Positions 56,812-64,000 of a stretch of DNA of 64,000 nucleotides are shown here, piece after piece (position 1 is the stretch's first letter; each line of letters starts with the position of its first letter). The stretch comes from CBDANO01 sp965197665 (GTDB lineage Bacteria; Chloroflexota; Dehalococcoidia; Lucifugimonadales; UBA3495). Under the pieces are notes generated by a model. The model saw only the letters and a list, made by a program, of their open reading frames with translations. It made no database searches and was not told where the DNA came from. Position numbers and translations under genes: made by a program. Location of the stretch: NCBI GenBank assembly GCA_965197665.1, contig CBDANO010000005.1, forward strand, positions 806,001 to 870,000. The letters are read 5' to 3'.

Positions 56812-57996
56812 TCAGGAACCATGCCGGGCCATAGCCTGGGTCGTGAACTCTTTGGTCTCGATGTTGCCGAGGGCATCCCCCACCAACTCGTCAACGGGAA
56901 GCCCCGCCTCCAGCCTAGACACGGTTTCCGGGTTGGCGCGGGTTTCCGGGTGACGAGGGACGAACAAGCTGCAGCAATCTTGGTCGGGCTGTATCGAAAT
57001 TGGGAATGTTTCGATCTCTCGAGCGGCGCTGACGATCTCTTCCTTGTTGAACCCAACCAATGGCCGGAGTATGGGCATGCCGGCAGCTGCGTCGATGACC
57101 GCAATATTGTCCAGGGTTTGGGAGCTGACTTGACCGCAGCTTTCGCCGGTCACGATGGCCTTGGCGCCCTGCCGCCGGGCTAGGGCCTCGGTTATGCGTA
57201 CCATGAACCGCCGGTACAGTATCACCCGGTAAGCCGGCGGGGTCTCAACGATGATCCTCTTCTGGATTTCACCCAAGGGTGCCAAGAACAGACTCGAACG
57301 GTACTGGTTCCTGGTCAGGTGGTTGGCAAGCTCCATCGACTTCTCGATGGAGGACCGGTCCACCAAGGGGTAGCTATGAAAGTGAACGAACTTAGCCCTG
57401 CAGCCGCGCTTCATCATGTTCCAAGCGGCCACCGGCGAGTCCAGCCCCCCGGAAAGCATGACCATTACTTCCCCGCTGACCCCCACAGGCAGCCCCCCGT
57501 AGGCCGGCACTTCCTCGAAGTAGAGCAGTATTCCCGTCGGCAGCACATCCAGGAAGATTCGAAGCTCGGGGTTGCTTAGGTCGACCTTGACGCCGGTCAA
57601 CTCTCTGACAAAGGTTCCCAGGCCGCGGTTGATTTCTTCGGACTTGAGAGGGAACCGCTTGTCGGCCCGGTTGGTCGTGATGCGAAAAGACCGGAAAGAG
57701 CGCCCCTCCAGGAATCCGGGCAGGACTTCTTTTACTTTCTCCAAGTCCCGGGGGAGGTGGTATGCCCTGAAGAACTTGGCCACGCCAAAGCATTGCTTCA
57801 CCCGGCGAGCCACGGTTTCCCAATCGGCGTCGTCCTCCAGGGTTAGCCCCGCCAGCATGTGGCCCTGCCATACTTCCTGCACCCCGGCCCCCTTGGTTGC
57901 CAGCCGCAGGTTGTCCACCAGACGGCGCATGAACCAAGGCCGGTTCTTGCCCTTCAAGGCCAGCTCATGGGTCTTTACTATCACGTGAACCTTCAT
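56812..57996 (-). CDS. thiI: tRNA 4-thiouridine synthetase ThiI
   Basis: 394 residues from MKVHVIVKTHELALKGKNR. N-terminal ferredoxin-like and THUMP domains (FRITTNRADKRFPLKSEEINRGLG, VDLSNPELRIFLDVLPTGILLYFEEVPAYGGLPVG), PP-loop VMLSGGLDSPVAAWNMMKRG, then FVHFHSYPL and AKAIVTGESCGQVSSQTLDNI. It adenylates U8 and transfers sulfur for s4U and thiazole. The C-terminal rhodanese domain of enterobacterial ThiI is absent, as in Gram-positive forms. Next to the Nudix gene, 13 bases away. Confidence 0.93.
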   Translation of the reverse strand: MKVHVIVKTHELALKGKNRPWFMRRLVDNLRLATKGAGVQEVWQGHMLAGLTLEDDADWETVARRVKQCFGVAKFFRAYHLPRDLEKVKEVLPGFLEGRSFRSFRITTNRADKRFPLKSEEINRGLGTFVRELTGVKVDLSNPELRIFLDVLPTGILLYFEEVPAYGGLPVGVSGEVMVMLSGGLDSPVAAWNMMKRGCRAKFVHFHSYPLVDRSSIEKSMELANHLTRNQYRSSLFLAPLGEIQKRIIVETPPAYRVILYRRFMVRITEALARRQGAKAIVTGESCGQVSSQTLDNIAVIDAAAGMPILRPLVGFNKEEIVSAAREIETFPISIQPDQDCCSLFVPRHPETRANPETVSRLEAGLPVDELVGDALGNIETKEFTTQAMARHGS

Positions 57997-58009
57997 GGCC
58001 GCATTTTGC

Positions 58010-58489
58010 TCAGGCATCCGCGGACCGGTTTTCGAGAGGGTCTTGGGCGGGGCCGGTACGCTCCAGAAGAAGCTGGCTGCACAGGGAACCCCGCCTAGCC
58101 GAAGCTATTAGCTCCACGGGGTCGCCCCAGCGCCATCCGGCGTACAGGGTGACACCGGGGCCGGCCGCAGCCGCAACCGGCGGGTCTTTCGGGGGCTCCT
58201 CGAGGCTGCCACCGTACAGGCGCATCATCAAGGTGTAGCCGCGGCGGTCTTGCCGCCCCGAGTTGATGGGGCCGCCAACCCGGACGCCGACTCCCAGCTT
58301 TTCAAAGCCTATACGCTTGGCGCCGTCTTCGAAGGTCTCCCCACGGCGAAGGGAAGCTGCGGGCAGCCCCCACGTGCCGGGGAAGTCCTCGTCGTCCTCA
58401 GGCCGGCGCACCAAGAGCACCCGCGAAGGGTCGTCTTCCTTCACCAGCGCCAAGGCCACCGACCGGATTAGCGGGTTGGCAACGTTCAT
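58010..58489 (-). CDS. Nudix-fold protein with degenerate Nudix box
   Basis: 159 residues from MNVANPLIRSVALAL. DDEDFPGTWGLPAASLRRGETFEDGAKRIGFEKLG is a Nudix box in position and length (G-x5-E...), but REUxEE is RIGFEK: the first metal-binding Glu of the REU helix is Ile. Pyrophosphohydrolase activity may be altered or lost. Upstream of thiI in the same direction. Confidence 0.75.
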   Translation of the reverse strand: MNVANPLIRSVALALVKEDDPSRVLLVRRPEDDEDFPGTWGLPAASLRRGETFEDGAKRIGFEKLGVGVRVGGPINSGRQDRRGYTLMMRLYGGSLEEPPKDPPVAAAAGPGVTLYAGWRWGDPVELIASARRGSLCSQLLLERTGPAQDPLENRSADA

Positions 58490-58687
58490 CAGGGCTTCAT
58501 TGTACGCCACCGGCCGGTGGACGGCCAATTCGCAGCCCAAGCGCCCGTCTCACCTCTTTTTCCCATTAGGGCGCCGTCCCGTTGCTGTCAAGAAGAATAA
58601 TCATGGACCTATCCGGTGTTCAGGCACCACAACAGGCTTATTCCTACCGGACCTCCGCTACATCACAGAGAGACTTCTAACCGTCCG

Positions 58688-59650
58688 CTATCCACCCAGG
58701 CCATAGCGGGAGCGGACATACCTCAGCCAGTCACTCCACCTGCCCTCAGTGTCGTGTTCTTGAACCCATCCCACCCATTCCTGATGAGTGAACACGGCGA
58801 ACCGTGCCCGACCCTTGAAAAGCCGTCCCCACTGCCCCAATCCTGCAATCCCACTTCGCCTAAGAGCGGCATCAAGAGCATCGTTGCGTTCGTCAACCGC
58901 CACGGCCGACACTACCAGGTCGTACCGTCCCGACTGTGCGATACCTTCGGCCAGAGCGTGCTGGTGGAATAGTTGATAGCCGTGCCTCATTGCCGGACAG
59001 TGAGGGAGACTAGCCAAGGTTTCTTCATCAATAAATGGTACCAGATGCTTCCAGTACCTGCGGCCCCAAGCTGCCTGATGGCATTGATTCCTGCGGTCTT
59101 TCAAAACCTCCGCAGGGCGTTTGCAGCGGTCGGGATCGGGGTTGCCACGCCGTCTGGAACTACCCTTGTGCCGCCACGCAGAACATTCGTAGAAGCTGTG
59201 CTCGGTGAGCTTGTTCTCCACCAGCATCAGTCCTCGACCTTGGTTCACTTTCAGGCCAAGGTCCGGCGAGGTCTGGTTGGCGCCCCTTGTGCCTCCCTCT
59301 TCCCCCAGCAAGTGTGAAGGGCATAGTTCACCATTCTCGACGTGCTCCAACTCGATCTCTTCAAGCGAATCAATCTGCTCAGCAACATGGCGCTTGAGAA
59401 ACGAAGCGAACATGGCTCGACCGTCAGCAGACCCCCGGAACGGAAAGTACAGGTTGGCGCATAGAATCCACGAACTCTTGAGGTTGTGCACGCCCGCATG
59501 CTTCTGCACTTTGGTCCTCTCAAGGTATGCCGGCAGCGAGTCTTCCGACTCACGGCCTATACCGGGCCACAGACCTTCTTCCCACCAGTCTTTTGGCAAG
59601 ATGTGGGCATAGGGGCGGCCCTTCCACTCCCCATGCTCCTTTGATGCCAC
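58688..59650 (-). CDS. PD-(D/E)XK nuclease-like hypothetical protein
   Basis: 320 residues. TSPDLGLKVNQGRGLMLVENKLTEHSFYEC gives Asp in SPDLGL and the E-N-K (ExK) strand 14 residues later, the core of PD-(D/E)XK nucleases of the PGN_0703-like type. KHAGVHNLKSSWILCANLYFPFR before and YDLVVSAVAVDERNDALDAAL after fit that family. No methyltransferase accompanies it. Possibly a repair or stand-alone restriction nuclease. Confidence 0.65.
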   Translation of the reverse strand: MASKEHGEWKGRPYAHILPKDWWEEGLWPGIGRESEDSLPAYLERTKVQKHAGVHNLKSSWILCANLYFPFRGSADGRAMFASFLKRHVAEQIDSLEEIELEHVENGELCPSHLLGEEGGTRGANQTSPDLGLKVNQGRGLMLVENKLTEHSFYECSAWRHKGSSRRRGNPDPDRCKRPAEVLKDRRNQCHQAAWGRRYWKHLVPFIDEETLASLPHCPAMRHGYQLFHQHALAEGIAQSGRYDLVVSAVAVDERNDALDAALRRSGIAGLGQWGRLFKGRARFAVFTHQEWVGWVQEHDTEGRWSDWLRYVRSRYGLGG

Positions 59651-59741
59651 GTGCCCCTTACGCCATTCGGTCTAGTAATCTTTCATCCACTGGTCGAAAG
59701 ATTCCATATCCCTCTCTCCTTAGTTAGAGAACCGGATCAGG

Positions 59742-60032
59742 CTATCTTGAGGAACGAGCCGTCCTGTGGACGTGCTCGCGGAGCGCACCATTGATGTCTG
59801 TCTGGTATCCGCGACCATCACGAGCACGGGCCTTGAACCAGGCTATGATGTCCGCGTCGAGCCTCAGCGTAATCTGCTGCTTCACAGGCCGGTAGAAGAC
59901 CCCGCGCTTGGCGTCGGACCAGTCGATAATCTCCAGGGCGTCGGTCGTGTCAATCTCGTCGTCGGGCAGAGCCTCTAACGTCCGTATCTGCTCCTGAACG
60001 TCTGACGGCAACTCAGTAATGTCCTTCTTCAT
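59742..60032 (-). CDS. brnA: BrnA-type antitoxin
   Basis: 96 residues. IDWSDAKRGVFYRPVKQQITLRLDADIIAWFKARARDGRGYQTDINGALREHV is the BrnA ribbon-helix-helix pattern. Represses the operon and neutralises BrnT. Its ATG lies 20 bases before the BrnT stop. Confidence 0.9.
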   Translation of the reverse strand: MKKDITELPSDVQEQIRTLEALPDDEIDTTDALEIIDWSDAKRGVFYRPVKQQITLRLDADIIAWFKARARDGRGYQTDINGALREHVHRTARSSR

Positions 60033-60303
60033 AAGCCTCCCTCTCACGTCTGGTCGCCTTACGTGCGGAGATGATGCGCCCGATCTCTTCGCCGGTCTCC
60101 GTGTCGAAATCGGGCCAAGTGTGGACTACCATCACGATTTGAGTGCCCACCATGCCGATGGTTCGCCACCGTTGCTCATATGGATATGGGTCTTCCCGCG
60201 TGGCAGACATGGGATCGTCAAACACGAAGACCGCAGCCTCGAAGCTGAGGCCGTGCGCTTGAAGGTTCGCCCTATTCTTGGCCTGGTCCCAAGTCCAACG
60301 CAA
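60013..60303 (-). CDS. brnT: BrnT-type ribonuclease toxin
   Basis: 96 residues: WDQAKNRANLQAHGLSFEAAVFVFDDPMSATREDPYPYEQRWRTIGMVGTQIVMVVHTW..EEIGRIISARKATRREREAYE is canonical BrnT, a RelE-like fold RNase. Starts at TTG. Overlaps brnA by 20 bases. Confidence 0.92.
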   Translation of the reverse strand: MRWTWDQAKNRANLQAHGLSFEAAVFVFDDPMSATREDPYPYEQRWRTIGMVGTQIVMVVHTWPDFDTETGEEIGRIISARKATRREREAYEEGHY

Positions 60304-60764
60304 ACGCAGTCGCCCTTCACCATACTACGCAATTGTAGTTACAGAAACGGCTAGGCGTCAACACTTGTTCCACCGCTCGCGGCGAGCTGATGCCCGATGG
60401 GGTGGGCAGCAGGGTCTGACTACGGGTCCAGAACGAACCTCAACGTGAAGGTCTCGATTTTGTCCAGTTTGTGGGGCCGGTCTCAACCGCTATGGGGGAT
60501 TGGTATGAGGGGGGCAACAAACTCCTGCCTTCGCGGGAGCGGCGGCGGGATGGGCCACTCGCGCCATATCGCCCGGTCCGGGGAGGTATGCTAGGGTCTC
60601 ATCGAGGGGGAAGGAACTTCGGAAATACCCTTTAGGAACGCTTTCGGAGGACGCCGCTTTTATCCAACACCGGCGGTGATCCGGGCCCGGGTCTCCCACG
60701 CTCTCCGGGAAAGTTATCCACACACCGGAGAGAGTTATCCGCCAAAATCCTGGGCTTATCCACT
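60304..60764. other. Possible replication origin region
   Basis: DnaA-box-like 9-mers: TTATCCACA (60714-60722, exact), TTATCCGCC (60735-60743) and TTATCCACT (60756-60764, overlapping the dnaA stop), with 20-21-base phasing. The region has no gene. No clear AT-rich unwinding element is visible, so the claim rests on the boxes and on dnaA. Confidence 0.5.
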
Positions 60765-62162
60765 TAACATGCTGGCGGTCTGGCTGGCGCTTGGTTTGAA
60801 AATTGCTTCCTTGATGGTCAAAACATCCTGGCGTAATTGGCCGTTTTCGTTGATCTCGCCATTGATTTTCCCGGCCCCATGAATAACCGTGGCATGGTCT
60901 CGGCCCCCCAATAAGCGACCCACTTGCGTTGGGGACAGCTCCAGCTCATAGATGAGCAAGTACATGCCCACTTGCCGGGCCAAAGCAATCTTTTGCGTCC
61001 GGCTTCTCCCCAGGATATCGCCGGAGGTTATCCGGTAGTACCGCGAGACCTCTTCGATTATTCGCTCCGGGTCGATGGAGTGGCGGGCGGCATCGGAACT
61101 CAGACCGTCCAAAACGTGGGAAATGGACTTCAACGTAACGGGGGTATTCATTAGTTGGGAAAAAGCCGCGATCCGGTTCAACGTGCCTTCCAGTTCCCGG
61201 ACGTTTTTCTGTACCCGTTTGGCAATCAGTTCTACTATGCTCTCTTCCAAGGAGACCCCAAGCTCCTCGGCCTTGGAAACCAGAATGGCCATTCTGGTTT
61301 CCAAGTTCGGCGGCTGGATATCAGTAATCAAGCCCCATTCGAACCGCGACCGCAGCCGGTCTTCCAACAGGGCCAAGGCCCGGGGCGGCCGGTCGGAAGT
61401 GATTACTACTTGGTTCCCCGAATTGTGCAAGTCGTTGAAGGTGTGAAAGAACCCTTCGTGGGTCTGTTCCTTACCGCTCATGAACTGTACGTCGTCCATG
61501 AGCAAAACTTGGACGCTGCGGTACCGGCCGCGAAACTCCTCGGTCGTCCGGTTGCGGATTGCTGAGATGAACTCGTTGGTAAACTGCTCGGAAGTCGCGT
61601 AAAGCACCGACAGCCCCCGCGACGCACACTCGTGCCCGATGGCGTGAAGCAGATGGGTCTTGCCCAAACCAACGCCTGAATATATGAAGAGGGGGTTATA
61701 ACCTTGTCCGGGAGCGTCGGACACCGCTCGGGCGGCGCTGTATGCCAGACGGTTCGAGGACCCCACTACGAAAGATTCGAAGGTGTACTTGGGGTTCAAG
61801 TTAGGCCGCCGTTGGTATTGGGCATCAGCGGTGGCGTATAACTCATCGCTTGGCGTGGAACCGTTCATCGGGGCGGACAGAGAGTCCGTTTCCGCCTGAT
61901 GAGGGGCCCCGTTCTTCACTTGGAACTGGACGTCCAAGGGTTGATGAGTGATCTTTTCCACCGTCTTTTGAATCGACTGGTACATGCGCCGCTCCAGCCA
62001 AGCCACGGCGAAGGGGGTGGGCACTTCCACCACGAAAGAGCGGCCGTCGCAGCTAATCCCTTCCGTTTGCTTCAACCAGGTATCGAATGTTGGGCGAGGA
62101 AGCTGGAGTTGAAGCTCACCCAGAACAGCCCTCCAGACTTCCCTTGTAGTTGGCTCCCTCAT
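60756..62162 (-). CDS. dnaA: Chromosomal replication initiator DnaA
   Basis: 468 residues from the ATG with GGGAGG 10 bases upstream. Domain I (REVWRAVLGELQLQLPRPTFDTWLKQTEGI), domain III with Walker A GVGLGKTHL, Walker B LMDDVQF and RxxxR sensor region (SDRPPRALALLEDRLRSRFEWGLI), domain IV ending GRLLGGRDHATVIHGAGKI, the DnaA-box helix. Full length. Confidence 0.97.
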   Translation of the reverse strand: MREPTTREVWRAVLGELQLQLPRPTFDTWLKQTEGISCDGRSFVVEVPTPFAVAWLERRMYQSIQKTVEKITHQPLDVQFQVKNGAPHQAETDSLSAPMNGSTPSDELYATADAQYQRRPNLNPKYTFESFVVGSSNRLAYSAARAVSDAPGQGYNPLFIYSGVGLGKTHLLHAIGHECASRGLSVLYATSEQFTNEFISAIRNRTTEEFRGRYRSVQVLLMDDVQFMSGKEQTHEGFFHTFNDLHNSGNQVVITSDRPPRALALLEDRLRSRFEWGLITDIQPPNLETRMAILVSKAEELGVSLEESIVELIAKRVQKNVRELEGTLNRIAAFSQLMNTPVTLKSISHVLDGLSSDAARHSIDPERIIEEVSRYYRITSGDILGRSRTQKIALARQVGMYLLIYELELSPTQVGRLLGGRDHATVIHGAGKINGEINENGQLRQDVLTIKEAIFKPSASQTASMLSG

Positions 62163-62186
62163 TGAACTCTGTCCTCCCAAACCCAT

Positions 62187-62606
62187 CTAATTGGGGGCGG
62201 CCCCTGATTCACGACGAATATCCAAGCAGCGGAGTTTCACCTTCCGAGTAAGACCGGATGGTCCGGGTCCTACCGCCTGAGAGAGGCCCGGTCCTACCCG
62301 CCGCCTCCCTGAAGGAATGCCTGCGGGTGAGCCAAGAAGAGGCGGTCGGCGGATTCTGAATAAGATAACCACGGCTGAAGTTTCAACTCGGAGAGTCTAA
62401 GACACGCCTAAAAGGGTATTGTCAATGGGGAACGCCACGAATTTGGTGGCCATTTTCTCCGGCGTGGCCGCCCCTAAGTCCGGTGAAAAGAGAGGGCGGG
62501 TTGGGCCGGCTCGCCGCGGCGGGCCGCGAGCGATTACTATGACAATACAGGCAGGCCCTCACGATTCCACCCATAGAGGCTGAATGGTCACGGGACGCGG
62601 CCTGAT
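62187..62606. other. dnaA upstream region, possible dnaA promoter
   Basis: On the minus strand TTGACA (62425-62420) with a weak -10 TCTTAG (62402-62397, 17-base spacer) is a possible dnaA promoter. Several short hairpins (for example CCGGATGGTCCGG near 62258) are present; I could match none of them to a known RNA. No gene seen. Confidence 0.4.
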
Positions 62607-62635
62607 TTGCGGGGTTAGGCGCGGGCATATATAAT
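62607..62635 (+). promoter_or_regulatory. Promoter of the E1 operon
   Basis: TTGCGG (62607-62612), 17-base spacer, TATAAT (62630-62635, perfect -10). About 190 bases before the E1 alpha start. Confidence 0.65.
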
Positions 62636-62822
62636 TGCCCCCGGCGCAGGTTAAGACGACGCGGCGTCCACACCCAATCACGGCGTCGGAACCAGCGAAC
62701 AAGCTCCAACGGCGAAGGGACCGAGTAGTTGGCTCTTAGGCGCATGGGACAGCTCGGAGTAGGCCGCACGAGGGGGCGCCCAAGGGACCCCCTTTCTGTT
62801 TTTCCGGCGGCAGAGGATTGCC

Positions 62823-63869
62823 ATGGCACAAACTAAGCCCAAGCCCCACAGCGAGCCCAGCCCAGGGGTAACTGAAGTCGGGCCTGAGGGATCATTGCCC
62901 GAGGGCATTACCAACGAAGACCTCATCGACTTCTTCACCAGGATGGTGCTGGTCCGCACCACCGACGAGCGGGTCTGGGCGTTGAACCGCCAAGGCAAAG
63001 TGCCTATAGCGGCATCGGCCCAAGGCCACGAAGCCGCTCAGCTAGGCAGCTTGCTGGCCGCCGAAAAAGACGGCAAGTGCTTCTTGTTCCCCTACTACCG
63101 GGACCTTGCTCTCAAGATGGCGGCGGGACTGACGCCAACCCAAGTGATGCTGTCCTTCATGGGCAAAACCGGAGACCCGTACAGCAACGGGCGTCAATTC
63201 CCGCTTCAGGGCGCCGACATTCCACGAAATATCATCCAGATATCCAACGTGGTCAGCGCCGGGTTGACCCAGGCCGCCGGGTACGCCCTTGGTTGTAAGA
63301 TGCTGGGTGACATCACGGTAACGTTGGTGTTCTTTGGCGACGGAGGCTCCAGCGAAGGAGAAGCCCACGAAGCCATGAACTTCGCCGGCGTCCACCGCCT
63401 GCCCTTGGTCTTCATTTGCGAAAATAACCGTTACGCTATTTCCGTGCCCAAATCCCGCCAGATGGCCATCGACGACTTGGCCTCCCGGGCCGCCGGCTAC
63501 GGCTTTCCCGGCTTTACTATAGACGGCATGGACTTGATTCAATGCTATGAGGCGGTCAGGCAGGCTATCAAACACGCCCGCAGCCAGGGGCCGGTCTTGC
63601 TGGAGATGAACTTGGAAAGGTTCATGCCCCATACGACGGATGACGACGACCGGCGCTATCGGCCCGAGACCGAGGTCCAACAAGCTCGTCAAAGAGACCC
63701 GGTTTTAACCCTGGAGAGCCTTCTGGTGGCCCAGGGCGCAATCACCCCGGAGCGGGTGGAAGAAATAAAGGCCCAAGCGCGCCGGGCCGTAAACGAAGCA
63801 ACCGACGCCGCCGAGGCAGCCGGTGCCCCAGACGTGTCAACTTTGCACCATCTGGTGTTTAGTCCCTAG
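62823..63869 (+). CDS. pdhA: 2-oxoacid (pyruvate) dehydrogenase E1 alpha subunit
   Basis: 348 residues. Substrate-channel start GQEAAQLG-like GHEAAQLGSLLAAEKD, YYRDLALKMAAGLTP, then the TPP motif VFFGDGGSSEGEAHEAMNFAGVHRLPLVFICENNRYAIS, and LLEMNLERFMPHTTDDDDRRYR with the phosphorylation-loop-like HTTDDD. Pyruvate versus branched-chain 2-oxoacid cannot be separated by eye. Followed 36 bases later by E1 beta. Confidence 0.92.
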   Translation: MAQTKPKPHSEPSPGVTEVGPEGSLPEGITNEDLIDFFTRMVLVRTTDERVWALNRQGKVPIAASAQGHEAAQLGSLLAAEKDGKCFLFPYYRDLALKMAAGLTPTQVMLSFMGKTGDPYSNGRQFPLQGADIPRNIIQISNVVSAGLTQAAGYALGCKMLGDITVTLVFFGDGGSSEGEAHEAMNFAGVHRLPLVFICENNRYAISVPKSRQMAIDDLASRAAGYGFPGFTIDGMDLIQCYEAVRQAIKHARSQGPVLLEMNLERFMPHTTDDDDRRYRPETEVQQARQRDPVLTLESLLVAQGAITPERVEEIKAQARRAVNEATDAAEAAGAPDVSTLHHLVFSP

Positions 63870-63905
63870 TTTAGGCCCTAGTTCAGTCCCCATGAGGAGG
63901 GGTTT

Positions 63906-64000
63906 TTGGCGGTCAAGACAGTCATTGACGCGGTAAGGGAAGCCATCCAAGAAGAGATGCGGCGGGACTCCTCCGTGTTCGTATTGGGCGAGGACGTCGG
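63906..64000 (+). CDS. pdhB: 2-oxoacid dehydrogenase E1 beta subunit (5' part, cut by window end)
   Basis: TTG start with AGGAGG seven bases upstream. The 31 residues visible, VKTVIDAVREAIQEEMRRDSSVFVLGEDVG, are the canonical E1 beta N-terminus; the Glu in GED contacts TPP. Runs off the window. Confidence 0.9.
   Translation, partial: MAVKTVIDAVREAIQEEMRRDSSVFVLGEDV

Noticed and set aside
62220..62360. Structured RNA such as SRP RNA, tmRNA, or a TPP or glycine riboswitch between dnaA and pdhA
   Set aside because: Hairpins are present but none of the diagnostic core sequences could be found on either strand.

Overview
The window looks like the chromosome of an uncultured Chloroflexota bacterium, probably in or near the Dehalococcoidia/SAR202 lineages. 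The support is indirect: GC-rich DNA, three LLM-class flavin/F420-type oxidoreductases, CaiB-type CoA transferase, SDR and thiolase/DUF35 degradation genes, HpnB and squalene-synthase-like terpenoid genes, and a 16S rRNA gene with no 23S gene beside it. The 16S sequence at 36333-37847 would settle the placement.

Layout. 1-14444 is backbone metabolism: hpnB-like glycosyltransferase, ridA, a thiolase/DUF35 pair, a VOC protein, an LLM oxidoreductase, pyruvate kinase, and gltB-gltD. 14679-27397 is a 12.7-kb accessory element with 19-bp terminal inverted repeats, a perfect 9-bp target duplication and a SWIM-finger DDE transposase at its right end. Its cargo is defence-like: a membrane protein, a trypsin-like protease with a small translationally coupled partner, a TIR-domain protein, a DUF262-HNH protein with an unknown partner, and an R-M module with a controller-type HTH gene. 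An IS630 element inside it has split a DUF7662 gene. 27481-36160 returns to backbone: a lipoprotein, rsfS, ndk, tsaB-tsaE-thiL, a VapBC-like pair, and a four-gene operon of two ABC exporters.

36230-38131 is a stand-alone 16S transcription unit with promoter, a 31-bp processing stem and a terminator. About 7 kb downstream (44915-45222) lies a diverged second copy of the last part of the 16S gene plus its trailer. Between the two copies sits a second accessory region full of toxin-antitoxin genes and gene debris (MNT, DUF433/DUF5615, DUF2283, HEPN-like), a second IS630 that cleanly interrupts a conserved gene, a repeat protein with BamE-like units, and a Pro/Thr-rich lipoprotein ending in a ComEA-like helix-hairpin-helix. 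A DUF5131/TcmP pair follows directly.

46999-58489 holds catabolic and biosynthetic genes: two alpha/beta hydrolases, a CaiB-family CoA transferase, an SDR, VOC, two LLM oxidoreductases, a cupin, squalene/phytoene synthase, thiI and a Nudix protein. 58688-60303 is a lone PD-(D/E)XK-like gene and a BrnTA pair. The window ends with a probable origin region next to dnaA (60304-62162) and the start of a 2-oxoacid dehydrogenase E1 alpha/beta operon.

The most notable results are the precisely bounded defence-carrying transposon and the duplicated, structure-preserving 16S 3' end and trailer. All family names come from reading motifs; no database search was run.
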